Assembly (NCBI RefSeq): GCF_907164915.1
Contig: NC_061865.1
Coordinates: forward strand, 54,084,587 to 54,148,586
DNA length: 64,000 nucleotides
Direction: 5' to 3'
Source: Impatiens glandulifera
Taxonomy: Eukaryota; Streptophyta; Magnoliopsida; Ericales; Balsaminaceae
Part shown: piece by piece, positions 9,281 through 20,145 of the stretch
Layout: every line of letters begins with the position of its first letter
Position numbering within the stretch: position 1 is the first letter of the stretch
Program-made: the position numbers and the translations under genes
Notes under the pieces: model-generated
What the model was told of the DNA's origin: nothing
The model's input: only the letters and a program-made list of their open reading frames with translations
Databases searched by the model: none

Positions 9281-11525
9281 ATGATGGTATCAACCGCAAG
9301 CAGCTTCTTCCTCCCTTTCTTGTCTATGCTTCTTCTTCTTCTTCTGGTTAGATCTTCAATTCTTTTGAATATTATATTAATTCATTATTATAATTTAGCT
9401 GGTGATATTCTTCTATCAGCTTGTTAGCAGCAGTAATGGAGCAAGAAGAGAGCCTGGGGCAAACACTATGCCGCAAGCCCTAGAAGGATCTGGAAACTCA
9501 GACGAGTCGTTGGAGCCGAGGCCCATTATATCTGCATTTCCTTGTCACATAAAAGATGAAGCACAAGTGAAGAAATCGTTTTCGAAGGGCGTTGAGCCGG
9601 GGTCGTTCCATCCTTTCTATCATGGTGACAAAAAAGATGAAATACACGGGAAGAAGTCATTCTCTAAGGACTTTGAGCCGGTGTCCCATCCGTTCATTTA
9701 TGGGGATAAAAATGATGAAGTGAAAGAAAAGAAGTCGTTTTCCGAGAACTTTGAGGCGGTGTCCCATCCGTTCCTTCCTTTCGGGGATAAAAATGATGAA
9801 GTGAAAGAAAAGAAGCCGTTTTCCGAGAACTTTGAGGCGGTGTCCCATCCGTTCCTTCCTTTCGGGGATAAAAATGATGAAGTGAAAGAAAAGAAGCCGT
9901 TTTCCGAGAACTTTGAGCCGGTGTCCCATCCGTTCATTTATGGGGATAAAAATGATGAAGTGAAAGAAAAGAAGCCGTTTTCCGAGAACTTTGAGGCGGT
10001 GTCCCATCCGTTCCTTCCTTTCGGGGATAAAAATGATGAAGTGAAAGAAAAGAAGCCGTTTTCCGAGAACTTTGAGGCGGTGTCCCATCCGTTCATTTAT
10101 GGGGATAAAAATGATGAAGTGAAAGAAAAGAAGCCGTTTTCCGAGAACTTTGAGCCGATGTCCCATCCGTTCCTTCCTTTCGGGGATAAAAATGATGAAG
10201 TGAAAGAAAAGAAGCCGTTTTTCGAGAACTTTGAGGCGGTGTCCCATCCGTTCATTTATGGGGATAAAAATGATGAAGTGAAAGAAAAGAAGCCGTTTTC
10301 CGAGAACTTTGTGGCGGTGTCCCATCCGTTCCTTCCTTTCGGGGATAAAAATGATGAAGTGAAAGATAAGAAGCCGTTTTCCGAGAACTTTGAGGCGGTG
10401 TCCCATCCGTTCATTTATGGGGATAAAAATGATGAAGTGAAAGAAAAGAAGCCGTTTTCCGAGAACTTTGAGCCGATGTCCCATCCGTTCATTTATGGGG
10501 ATAAAAATGATGAAGTGAAAGAAAAGAAGCCGTTTTCCGAGAACTTTGAGCCGGTGTCCCATCCGTTCATTTATGGGGATAAAAATGATGAAGTGAAAGA
10601 AAAGAAGCCGTTTTCCGAGAACTTTGAGGCGGTGTCCCATCCGTTCCTTCCTTTCGGGGATAAAAATGATGAAGTGAAAGAAAAGAAGCCGTTTTCCGAG
10701 AACTTTGAGGCGGTGTCCCATCCGTTCATTTATGGGGATAAAAATGATGAAGTGAAAGAAAAGAAGCCGTTTTCCGAGAACTTTGAGCCGATGTCCCATC
10801 CGTTCATTTATGGGGATAAAAATGATGAAGTGAAAGAAAAGAAGCCGTTTTCCGAGAACTTTGAGCCGGTGTCCCATCCGTTCATTTATGGGGATAAAAA
10901 TGATGAAGTGAAAGAAAAGAAGCCGTTTTCCGAGAACTTTGAGGCGGTATCCCATCCGTTCCTTCCTTTCGGGGATAAAAATGATGAAGTGAAAGAAAAG
11001 AAGCCGTTTTCCGAGAACTTTGAGGCGGTGTCCCATCCGTTCATTTATGGGGATAAAAATGATGAAGTGAAAGAAAAGAAGCCGTTTTCCGAGAACTTTG
11101 AGCCGGTGTCCCATCCGTTCATTTATGGGGATAAAAATGATGAAGTGAAAGAAAAGAAGCCGTTTTCCGAGAACTTTGAGGCGGTGTCCCATCCGTTCCT
11201 TACTTTCGGGGATAAAAATAATGAAGTGAAAGAAAAGAAGCCGTTTTCCGAGAACTTTGAGGCGGTGTCCCATCCGTTCATTTATGGGGATAAAAATGAT
11301 GAAGTGAAAGAAAAGAAGCCGTTTTCCGAGAACTTTGAGCCGGTGTCCCATCCGTTCCTTCCTTTCGGGGATAAAAATGATGAAGTGAAAGAAAAGAAGC
11401 CGTTTTCCAAAAACTTTGAGGCGGTGTCCCATCCGTTCCTTCTTTTCGAGGATAAAAATGATGAAGCCAAAGAAAAGAAGCCTTTTTCTGAAAATGAAAT
11501 AGAAGGGAAGAAGTCAATTATCTGA
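9281..11525 (+). CDS. Organ-specific protein S2/P4-like (DUF2775), 24-repeat secreted protein
   Basis: Two exons: 9281-9346 and 9420-11525, joined in phase 0, giving about 723 residues. Exon 1 encodes MMVSTASSFFLPFLSMLLLL, a signal peptide core that continues across the intron as LVSSSNG, with probable cleavage before ARREPG. ARREPG and the EPRP motif near residue 58 (LEPRPIISAF) are hallmarks of the pea S2/P4 organ-specific family (DUF2775, PF10950). The rest is 24 tandem units of 26 or 27 residues. Each reads KNDEVKEKKPFSENF, then E(A/P)(V/M)SHPF, then IYGD or LPFGD. They are Lys/Glu rich with a conserved Phe pattern. Family members usually have far fewer units, so this is an extreme expansion. 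The biochemical role of the family is unknown; a wall or apoplast location is inferred from the signal peptide. The exon-1 start is chosen because the open frame entering from 9402 lacks an ATG, while 9281 has a signal peptide, a good donor (CTG/GTTAG) and a pyrimidine-rich acceptor (TTCTTCTATCAG). No stop or frameshift in any unit suggests the gene is maintained. Confidence 0.9.
9347..9419 (+). other. Intron of the DUF2775 gene
   Basis: 73 nt, GTTAG...TTCTATCAG, phase 0. It separates the signal-peptide exon from the repeat exon, at the position where the hydrophobic core ends. Confidence 0.8.
9568..11495 (+). repeat. Coding tandem repeat, 24 units of 78 or 81 bp, with 315-bp higher-order blocks
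   Basis: The first two units are diverged (VEPGSFHPFYHGD, KDFEPVSHPFIYGD) and the last unit is diverged too (LLFEDKNDEAKE). The middle is nearly uniform. Units come in types by residues before and after SHPF: AV-L (81 bp), AV-I, PM-I and PV-I (78 bp each). The order AV-L, AV-I, PM-I, PV-I forms a 315-bp block at 10263-10577 and again at 10578-10892, then a shortened version follows. This is the expected product of recent unequal exchange or slippage. All lengths are multiples of three, so the frame survives. Confidence 0.93.
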
Positions 11526-12075
11526 TACCTTTAAGTCGAAATCCACCGTGTAATGGAAAATAATTGGGAAAGAACTTTGAGGCCATGAAGGATTATGATC
11601 CTGCATGTGGGTAATTTGTAGTAAATATTTATCATCTACGCATGTCTGTGTTCTATTTCCTTTAATTTCTCTTGTTTCTTTTGAATAATGGCATGGAACA
11701 TTTTAGTAAAGTATTGTGATATGAAATAAAAATGTGCTTGGAAAGTTGTTTGATTTGATGTTACATGCTTCTAGAGAATATATTTGGTTCATTTGGAAGA
11801 TTCTCTTAAATATTAAAATATATTTTTTCTTTTAATAAGAATAACTTAAAACATATATTGAATATAAGAGTAATTTTAGTTAAGCAAGAAACATTTTATT
11901 TGGTTTTAAACAAGTTGATAACTCAGATAAATAAAGTACTTGTTCAATATTCTCAATTAAAAAAATATTTATTTAATAGTGTAAATAAAATCATATTAAT
12001 TTAATTAACATTTTGATTTTGAGTTGTCTTATTAACTTCTTTATTTAATATAAAATAATAATAAAAATTATTTTA
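11526..12075 (+). terminator. 3' UTR and downstream flank of the DUF2775 gene
   Basis: AATAAA at 11725-11730 is a likely polyadenylation signal, about 200 nt after the stop. From 11651 (TTCTATTTCCTTTAATTTCT) to about 12075 the sequence is duplicated at 23321-23770, where the AATAAA has become AAAAAA. Confidence 0.65.
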
Positions 12076-12681
12076 TATTTTCAACCAATTCAAATGACTT
12101 CTAAGTTATAATTAATATGGTAGTTATAGTATTGAAAGTAGATTATTTAGATAAAAAATTAAAATTAAAATAAAAATAAAGTTTTTAATAATTTTATTTA
12201 ATAAAAGAATATATAATTGAATAATTTATTTTTTTTAGGATTAACTCAATTAACCATAATCCGTCCAAATACCTCAAATCTCAGTGGGGTGACTTGACTC
12301 GAATCAAGATCCTCGAATCAAGATCCTGTGACCATTTGCGGTCAATACCCCTTCAAAAAAGAGTTAGAGTGATTAAAATAATCATAATAAATTAATCATT
12401 TCAACCCTCTTGTGAGGGACACATACGATAAATGGTCACAGAAGACATGATCTCGACTTGACTCATGACCGACATCAAAATGAGCAATAACCGTTTCTAA
12501 AGGTCCCTTGAATGTTGTCTCAAAATTAAAAGGTTTTAAGTGAGAATCGATTTTAAACCCCTTATAACCAGTAAAATATCCCAATTCATTTTCCAGAAGA
12601 AACAAATATACTTCAAGACAAATTAATGATTTACAAGTATGCAGAGAATATAATCATAATTTCCTGTTACCTTAATAATAG
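12076..12681. other. Intergenic, no recognised gene
   Basis: 12240-12370 has a short direct duplication, CGAATCAAGATCCT twice (12299 and 12314). A minus-strand open frame of 69 codons at 12396-12605 lies just past the RAB7 pseudogene; it has no domain I recognise and no supporting context. Confidence 0.5.
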
Positions 12682-13540
12682 TTAGCACTCACATCCAGTT
12701 GACCTCTGTTGATATATAGCTGCCTCGAACATCAATTGTATCTGGAAGATATCTACACACAAATAACACTAACCGATTTAACCAAGGTAAAAGTTAGTTA
12801 TAACACTCACTGTTCATGGGTGTTTAAAATAAAATTGAAGTTAACACTATCCTTATCGTCATGACTCCGTTTTAACTTAAAACGTTTTTAGTGAAAATCG
12901 AACTTGAACTTGAGAACTTTAGTCTCGAAGGCCAAGGCCACTTAACGTGTTTTCAAATAGGATCAATATTTAGTGTGACTTACATTTCTTTCCTCTTCTC
13001 CACTGTTCAGGGCATCTTTAGCTATACACTGAAAGCTTGTTCAATATTTATGCCCTCTTTTGCAGATGTTTCAAAGTAAGGAATGTTTCCTTTTGAAGCG
13101 CACCAAGCTTTAGCCCTTTTCTCCGAGACCTGTAATAATAATAAATTTATTATAATACGAACCGAACATAAAGAGAATATATAAATAGCATTAATACATA
13201 CCACTCTACTGTTTCCACCATCGATATTGGTCTTGTTTCCTATGACAACAAATGGAAAGTTTTCTGGATCCGAAGTGCTTCCCTATAGACAAAGTTCATC
13301 ATTTCAATTTTCATAACCTTTGGAAGAGGAGGAGGATTACTAAATAGATCAAAGGAAAGAAACTTTCTTCGGGAAAAACGATGGGGAAGATACCTGGTTA
13401 AGAAACTCATCCCTCCAATGGTTAAGATTGTCAAATGACTTCATTACATTTACATCATACACAAGAACACAGCAATCAGCTCCTCTATAAAAAGCAACAC
13501 CTAGACTTTGAAACCTTTCTTGCCCTGCTGTATCCCATAT
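12682..13540 (-). pseudogene. RAB7 (RABG3-type) small GTPase pseudogene, C-terminal exons
   Basis: Four exons with good splice sites, minus strand. 13540-13394 (49 codons) starts [20 protein letters not shown], holding the G3 motif DTAGQ and the RAB7-typical region. 13282-13202 (27 codons) has [20 protein letters not shown]; the G4 motif is GNKTN where NKxD is expected, so the Asp is lost. 13129-12984 has [20 protein letters not shown] then TSAKEG (G5). 12752-12682 has YLPDTIDV and the prenylation end GCEC. One base is missing after EQAF near 13036, which brings in a TAG at once, and the final CEC is out of frame with YLPDTIDV. The P-loop and switch I exons are absent upstream. RAB7 works in vacuolar trafficking; this copy cannot make a working protein. 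Preserved introns show it is a genomic duplicate, not a retrocopy. Confidence 0.88.
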
Positions 13541-14041
13541 CTATCTGAAAAAGTTATAAACGGTCAGATCCATAGTTTCGCTAAACAGGTTAAGATGTTC
13601 GATGATTGTCACAGAGACTAAAACCTCAAACAAAACAAAAAATCAGTGGTTATTTACAACCAATGGTAGAAATTGAACACATTCTTTTTATGGCTAAGGG
13701 TTGAATGAGTGTGATGTAACTATTGTATAAATTACTATTTATGTTTCAAAATTAATAGTTTTATTCATTAATTGGTTTGGTTACAAGAGAATAACTAGGG
13801 TTAAGGTTACTATATAACCCTAGAAGAAGATGGACCGGGAAATTTAGTTCGGCTGGTAAGGAAATGAGAAGCGGTATAACAACACTACACTAAGTCTTCA
13901 AGACTCCAAGAAATAATTAGTTGGGCCAGCATAATTATTGGCAGAAAAATAATTAGACGGTTGGGATAATGAATAAGGAATAGACCCAATTACTGTTTGA
14001 AACTCGAACTTGAGACGTTTTAATCAAATGGGGCTCGAACT
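13541..14041. other. Spacer between RAB7 pseudogene and LINE
   Basis: No P-loop (GDSGVGKT) coding sequence can be found here on either strand. CTATATAACCCTAG near 13811 looks like a TATA-type promoter, possibly an old LTR fragment, but no second terminus was found. Confidence 0.4.
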
Positions 14042-15420
14042 TTTTCTTTTTTTGAAAAAAACGACTTATCGTCATTTCATTAAAAATTCAAAAAGATGGA
14101 AAAAAACCAAATGAGTTTATGTATTTTTCTACAACAAGCTTAGAAAATTTTACTTCGTATCAATCCAATGAATTACACGTTTAACAAACAAATCAAAAAT
14201 ATTTATCTAACTAAAAGTTTTCCTTTCTCGTGATTTCTGTATATTTGATCTTCCAATTCCGACCAAGTGTCTTGTTCAGCTCAGTTGTAGGAATTCGTCT
14301 AAGAGTTTAAAGGTTTGTGCTGCTATCGAAAACAATGTCTTCCTACGTTTCTTCTTCACTTCTTCTGATTCTCGAGTGTAACCTTGCCTTTCTTTCTCAC
14401 CAGATGTGGTAGACGATTGTATCGAAGCCACTTTTGAAAACGCTTGACCTAAAACTCTTTTTCTTTGCTATAATAATAGCTTCCTTTTTATCTCATCTCA
14501 TTCCGTAGGCAGACTAACCATTTCCATACTTCTATCAAATGTCTTCCACAACTCTGATACGAAAGGACAAGAACCAAATAGATGATTCATTGTTTCTTCG
14601 TTTCCTTCGCACAACATGCACCTTTCGTTCGATATTTTCATGTATTTCTTGACTCGATCTCTTGTGTTCAACATTTCTCTAAATGTCAGCCATAAGATGA
14701 ATTGGTGTCTCGAGATTACCTTTGTCGACCAGACCAGGGGGTACATTCCGCAATCTATTCTTTTTCTCTTATAATATTTCATACCTTGTTGGATATGAGC
14801 TTCCCATTATCTCCAACATCCCATGAGTGAATGTCAAGTCTGTTGTTGATTTGTTCAAAAATTTGTTGTTCTTCCGAAACTCTTCTAAACATTGAGTTCC
14901 ACTTCCCGTCTTTTATATCTCTGATTTTTGCAACTCAACAGTCTCTTCTTATTCAAATATTTCTAAATTCTTCCTTAAGGATTAATGGTTGATTTTCTAA
15001 CCACGGGTCATGCCAAAATATTGTGTTTCTCCCGTTTCCCAATCTGTTTCTGAGCTTGAAAATTTTCTTTAACACCCAGCTCATGTTTTCATTTTCCTTA
15101 CTGGTTCATATGCTCGTTTCGTGTTTCATAATCTGTTATGCACTCATTTGATCCATAGTGATTATTGCTTGCGTTCGATGACCCAGAGATGTTTGTACGT
15201 TAACGCCTTGTTCCATTCCACGCAGTTTTTCAGTCCAATTTCTCCTTCCTCTTTCGGTTTATACAAGGCAGTCCATTTAACCCTTTTCCCGCTTTTGCCG
15301 CTGTTGTCCCATATAAAATTTCTCATTAGTGTATCACTATCAAACAATTTTCCATTGTGTCTTTTCCGTTAATTGGATGTTTTTTCGTCTATTTTATTGA
15401 GGAGCCAGTATATAATATTA
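14042..15420 (-). mobile_element. 5'-truncated L1-type LINE, 3' end
   Basis: Minus strand. The RT C-terminal part is at 15347-15162 (DTLMRNFIWDNSGKSGKRVK), then degenerate linker, then zf-RVT at 14782-14498 (CMLCEGNEETMNHLFGSC). The 3' end (14100-14042) has TTTTTAATGAAATGACGATA followed by an A-rich tail. It is the same family as 2285-4170 but a more diverged copy. Its 5' end stops at the MITE at 15421. Confidence 0.85.
14498..14782 (-). pseudogene. LINE zf-RVT domain remnant
   Basis: Open for 94 codons. It holds the PLVWSTKVISRHQFILWL segment before the zinc-binding C-x2-C...H-x4-C, as in other plant LINE ORF2 C-termini. The domain is intact, but the element upstream is truncated and frameshifted. 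Confidence 0.8.
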
Positions 15421-15637
15421 GAAAAATGATTGGGAGAACGATTTTGGGGGAGCGACTTGTACAGCGAAAGTGACATCGCTGTTATAAGAAAGTGACCTCA
15501 TTGTTATACAAAAGAGACCTCGTTGTTATATAAAAGGAACGAGGTCTCTTTTGTATAGAGGTCACTTTAGTATAACAACAAATGTCACTTTCGCTGTAGG
15601 AGTCACTCCCCCAAAATCATGCTCCCAATCATTCCTC
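15421..15637. mobile_element. Fold-back MITE, Mutator-like
   Basis: Two ~100-bp arms form a nearly perfect hairpin. The left arm has AATGATTGGGAGAACGATTT, GGGGGAGCGACT, AGCGAAAGTGAC and ACAAAAGAGACCTCGTT; the right arm repeats these inverted. It is flanked by the 9-bp direct repeat ATAATATTA (15412-15420 and 15638-15646), the target-site length of Mutator-like elements. Transcribed, it would give a long hairpin RNA. Confidence 0.85.
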
Positions 15638-15649
15638 ATAATATTAATT

Positions 15650-16006
15650 TAATTGACCTTTTGGAAATAAGCAAATCATATTCTCTTTCTCCACATCTCC
15701 AATTGTTCTCTCTTCCTATGGGTTTCTCAAATCGGTTACCACCTTCACAAACCACCGCGTTACATATCTATCTAAATAAATCTCCAACTTTAACTTGTTA
15801 TGGATCCTCTACGCTGCATCTGACGATCCATCATCGCCGCTGCAACTCTCTAACAAGTCAAAAAGGGTTGAGTAATAATGCAATGACTCGGTAAAATAAA
15901 ACGATTAAGGAATATTGGACCGTTGTGGTTAGCTTCTTCCTCTCCCATTGTAACTATCTTCGGATTCATCTCTTTCACAGAATTTAACACTTTCTCAATT
16001 CCTCAT
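15650..16006 (-). pseudogene. DELLA/GRAS pseudogene, 3' part
   Basis: Minus strand, starting at the Copia border: [33 protein letters not shown], a frameshift, then [20 protein letters not shown], a TAG stop, EIYLD, another frameshift and ICNAVVCEGGNRFEKP. This is the VHIID/PFYRE part of a GRAS domain and is closest to DELLA proteins, the repressors of gibberellin response. Motifs are in the right order but spread over at least three frames. The C-terminal SAW region is not found. The other half is at 21759-21900, beyond the Copia element. Confidence 0.85.
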
Positions 16007-16510
16007 TGTTGGGTTTTGCAACAACAAAACTATGGATCTTCTTCGAAATCAAACCTGTAACAAATCAGTTTCCAAATCGTCTATGACGACAAACAAATTA
16101 CGAAGACTAAAATAGTACAAATCAATAAACGACAACACAATATACGTGGTTCAGTCAAAATCGACCTACGTCCACGAGAGGGATAAGTTTCACTAAATCA
16201 AAGAAATGTCAATAGTAGAAACTTACATGCCCTACTCTCAAATGAAAGAAGTGATTACACTAGGAATGATTGGACTACTCCACAATCAAAAGCTCCCCCA
16301 ATCTTTCTCTTTGGATCAGCCAAAAAACAAGAAGAAGAAGGAAACCAGAAAACCCTAGATCTGTAATTCACTCTCTTTCAACCTTACTATATTATGAGAA
16401 AATACCAAAAAAAAATATTTATACTCTAACCCGTTTTCATAACAGAAAACCCTGACCCGTTTACCCAGAATTTAAAAAACTCGCCCGCAATGGCAAGGAA
16501 CACCTCAACA
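16007..16510 (-). repeat. Copia 3' LTR
   Basis: 504 bp, TGTTGGG...CTCAACA as read on the plus strand. Near-identical to 21253-21758. It contains CAAAAAAAAATATTTATACT (16409), whose complement could supply a TATA-like promoter. Confidence 0.95.
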
Positions 16511-16526
16511 ATTCTCCCCCTTCCGA
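16511..16526 (-). promoter_or_regulatory. Copia polypurine tract
   Basis: On the minus strand GGAAGGGGGAGAAT lies directly before the 3' LTR. This is the plus-strand priming site of the element. Confidence 0.85.
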
Positions 16527-16556
16527 GCCATGGGAGAATGTTGCTATAAACATTCA

Positions 16557-17443
16557 TCACCGTGACGCTTCCGCCAGAACCATTCCAGCTTTGGCACAAC
16601 ATATCTCATGCTTGCCTCTTGGCAAACCCTTTGTCATCATATCTGACTCGTTCTCATCTGTATGCACTTTCTCCAAGTATAACTCCTTCTTCTCGAGCAC
16701 TTCACGGATCCAATGGTACCTTCTTTGGATGTGTTTTGACCGTGAATGGAAACTTGAATTCTTGCTCACGTGTATAGCACTTTGTGAGTCACCAAACACC
16801 AAAAACTTGTCTTGTGCAATGCTTATTTTTTCAAAAATTCTTTCATCCATCTCATTTCCTTACAACATTTAGTAATGACAATATATTCAATTTCTGTAGT
16901 AGACAAAGCAACACATTTCTGTAGACGAGATTGCCATGATACATCTCCTCCTCCAAAGGTAAACAAATATCCTAAAGTTGATCTCATAGTGTCAATATCA
17001 CCACTCATATCTAAATCAGAAAACCCTTCAACATGTGGCTTTCCAGTACCATAACACAAAGCGTATTTGGAGGTCCCTCGTAGATATTTCATTAACCACT
17101 TAATCGATTCCCAGTGTGTCTTACCGGGATTTGAAAGGAAACGACTAAGTACTCCAACCGCATGAGCTATATCCGGTCTTGTACAGACCATTGCATACAT
17201 TAGACTAATTATTGCTGAAGCATATGGAACACTGCACATTTCTTGTCTTTCCTCTTCATCCTTGGGAGATATTGTCTTGTTTATTTTCAAGTGTGTAGCC
17301 AATGGACAAACAACTGTCTTTGCCTTGTTCATACATAATCGTTTTAAAATCTTCTCAATATATCTCTCTTGAGACAACCATAGTCTTTTCTTCACCCGAT
17401 CACGAATGACCTGCATTCCAAGAATTTGTCTTGCTTGACCCAA
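16557..17443 (-). pseudogene. Copia RNase H and RT C-terminus
   Basis: 17443-16823 holds QILGMQVIRDR, VPYASAIISLMYAMVCTRPD (the conserved YASAVGSLMYAM block) and STTEIEY (usually STTEAEY). After a frameshift it continues at 16850-16557 with VFGDSQSAIHVSKN, HTDENESDMMTKGLPRGKHE. The RNase H active-site Asp in GDSQSA is kept. A TAA at 17446-17444 and a short deletion separate it from the RT frame. Confidence 0.9.
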
Positions 17444-17446
17444 GTC

Positions 17447-17827
17447 TTACTTGGTAATCTTGAGTTTGTCTCTCCCAACAATCAGCATGTCATCAATATA
17501 TAGGAGAAGTATAATAAAATCATTAGAAGCAAACTTTTGTACAAAGATACATTGATCTGTAGACGTCTTCATGTACCCATGAATGATCATGAACGACTCA
17601 AACTTAAGATACCACTGCCTTGGTGCTTGCTTCAAACCGTATAGACTTTTGACAAGTTTGCACACCTTGCTTTCCTCACCTTTCTTATTGTAACCTTCAG
17701 GTTGCTCCATATAAACATCTTCATCCAAATCACCATGGAGAAATGCAGTCTTGACATCAAGCTGTTTAACCTCAAGATCCATACAAGCAGCTAGACTTAA
17801 CACCACTCGGATAGAAGTCATCTTCAC
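17447..17827 (-). pseudogene. Copia reverse transcriptase (RVT_2) core
   Basis: Contains LDVKTAFLHGDLDEDVYMEQ, SLYGLKQAPRQWY and the catalytic LLYIDDMLIVG. The YIDD aspartates are intact. The upstream part of RT (17870-18020) is in another frame. The frame ends at ITK followed by TAA; about 13 residues usual in this position are missing. Confidence 0.92.
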
Positions 17828-18190
17828 TACCGGTGAGAAAATCTCATCATAATCGATTCCATGCCTCTAGCCAAAACCTTTGACAACCAACCTAGCATTG
17901 TATCTTGTCTTGCTATCATCACCTTCTTGCTTGATCTTGTACACCCATTTATTTTGTAATACTTTTTTGTTCTCTGGTCTTTCAACTAGATCATATGTGT
18001 CATTTTTCAGCAATGACTTCATCTCTTCATCCATGGAATCTAGTCATTCTTTCTTATGAGCATCCTCAAGAGCCTTCTTATAGCATTTAGGCTCCCCACA
18101 ATTAGTTAGAAGGACATACTCTGTAGCAGGGTACTTAGAACTTGATCTTTTCTCCTTAGTAGACCTCCTAAGTACTTATGTTTGTTGATT

Positions 18191-19231
18191 TTATTGATTT
18201 CCATCTTCTTGTTGAACTTCAAAATCAGCCTCAACATTATCACCAAGATCAGTTTTAGTATCAGTATCATTTCCATGGCCTATAGCTTGACCCTGAGGAA
18301 TATCATCATCACTATCTGAGTATGAAGCTACATGTGGCCTTGTTTCCTCAACATCATGAGACAACTCAAGACCAGAAAGATCACGTATGTATGCATCAAG
18401 TTTTTCACCATCTTCAAAATTCTCAATAGTCTGATATTCAAGGAATACCACATCTCGGCTTCTCAAAACCTTCTTGTCAATTGGGTCATAACACCTGTAT
18501 CCCTACTTTTCATCACCATACCCCAAAAATATGCATTGTCTGGTTTTTGCATCCAGTTTAGACCTCTCATCTTTTGGAACATGCATAAAAGCTCTGCAAC
18601 CAAAAATACATAAATAGTCATAATTAACATTTTTACCTGACTAGACGCTTTTTGCACACTTATTATTCAATGGCTTGGAGGGAGAACGAGTGATATACTA
18701 CAGTGCTCATGGCTTCAGCCCAGAAATGCTTAGCCAACTTGGCATGGGAGAGCATATTCCTCATCCGTTCCAACATTGTTCTGTCCATCCTCTCTGCCAC
18801 ACCATTTTGTTGTGGAGTCTTGGGCACAATCTGTTCATATCGAATACCCTGCTCTTTGCAATAAACATCAAATGAGCCTATGTACTCTCCCCATTATCTG
18901 ACCGAACCCTCATCAGTTTTCTTCTAGTCTCTCTTTCAACCAGCTTGTGAAAAACCTCAAACCTTGATTCAACCTCATCCTTGGACTTTATAGCATAGGC
19001 CCAAACCTTCCTAGATGCATCGTCTATGAAGGTTACAAAATAGGAAGCACCACCTATAGATTTAATCTTCATAGGACCACAAACATCTGTATGGACCAGT
19101 TCAAGGACATTCTTTTTCAGTTCCACTTTCGACTTACTGAAGGAGACTCTATTTTGCTTACCCTTCAAGCAATGCTCACAATTTTCAAGATGGGCATCCT
19201 TGAGATTCAGCAACTCATTCATCTTGATCAA
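18191..19231 (-). pseudogene. Copia integrase and integrase-RT linker
   Basis: 19231-18878 has CEHCLKGKQNRVSF (end of the GAG-pre-integrase zinc region), ELVHTDVCGPM (first catalytic Asp) and FVTFIDDASRKVW (second Asp). Just downstream, partly in another frame, TPQQNGVAERMDRT carries the catalytic Glu. 18657-18191 holds the linker (FMHVPKDERS-type block, DPIDKK-type block). It is interrupted by frameshifts near 18880, 18660 and 18463. Confidence 0.88.
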
Positions 19232-20145
19232 AACATTCAGCCCCTAATAGGACTGAAAGTATTTAAAACCTTCGAATTGAATGGCATTTATAGTAAATAT
19301 TTTTAGCCCATTCCTCTTGATCAAAACATTCAGCCCATGTGAAATGTGTTCACCGTCGAATTGTTTTAAACCTTGCAATATTTATAATACACTTTATTGC
19401 GAAAACTAGTGCAAAATGAATGGCATTTATAGTAAATATTTTTCAACTCTCTGTTATATTTCACATGTTTGATAGTGTAGTAAACTTTGCACTAAACCGT
19501 GTTCAACGCCGAATTACTTTAATCTTTGCATTAATGATAATACACATAATTGCGAAAACTAGTGTAGAACAAATAACATTTTTAGTAAATATTTTTCAAC
19601 TAACTATTCTAATTCTCTTGTTTGACAATGCATTAAACTTTGCACTAAATTGTTTTCAACGTCGAATTGCTTTAAAACTTGCAATATTGATGATACGCCC
19701 TATTGCGAAAACTAGTGCAGAACGAATTACATTTATAGTAAATATTTTTCAACTCTCTGTTATAATTCTCCTATTTGAGAGTGTAATACATTTTGCACTA
19801 AACTATGTTCAACGCCGAATTGTTTTAATCTTTGCAATATGTATAATACGCCTTATTGTGAAACTAGTACAAAATGAATGACATTTATAGTAATATTTTT
19901 CAACTCACTGTTCTAATTCCCTTGTTTGACAATGCAGTAAAATTTGCAATTAATCAGGTTCAATGCCGAATTGGTCTAATCTTTGCAATTTTGATAATAC
20001 ATATTATTGCGAAAACTAGTGCAAAATGAATTGTATTTTCAGTAAATATTTTTCAATTCACTATTATAATTCCCCTGTTTGACAGTGCAATAAACTTTGC
20101 ACTAAATATTGTTCAACACCGAATTGTTTTAACGTTTATTGTATT
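19230..20145. repeat. 153-bp minisatellite inside the Copia element
   Basis: Five diverged units starting near 19409, 19562, 19715, 19866 and 20019 (spacing 153, 153, 151, 153), with a rearranged partial unit at 19230-19408. Each unit reads GTGCAAAATGAATGGCATTT...AGTAAATATTTTTCAACT...CTTTGCACTAAA...CGCCGAATTG...TATTGCGAAAACTA. The block sits between protease (GDYG region, about 20150) and the integrase zinc region (19231), where a few hundred bp of pol are missing. Related AATAGGACTGAAAG (19247) and TATAGGACTTGAAG (20169) border it. Because 153 is a multiple of three, a plus-strand frame stays open at 19420-19881; I do not think it is a gene. Confidence 0.88.

Noticed and set aside
9657..11432. 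591-codon open frame on the minus strand across the DUF2775 repeat, and shorter antisense frames
   Set aside because: The repeat units are 78 or 81 bp, both multiples of three, so a frame without stops in one unit is open in all. The plus frame has signal peptide, splice sites and family motifs; the antisense frame has none.
12396..12605. 69-codon minus-strand frame downstream of the RAB7 pseudogene
   Set aside because: No recognised family, no splice or promoter support; could be a chance frame or part of an unknown relic.
19420..19881. 153-codon plus-strand open frame in the Copia minisatellite, hydrophobic repeats
   Set aside because: Product of a 153-bp repeat unit (51 codons). It has no start context or homology, and lies inside a transposon on the opposite strand.
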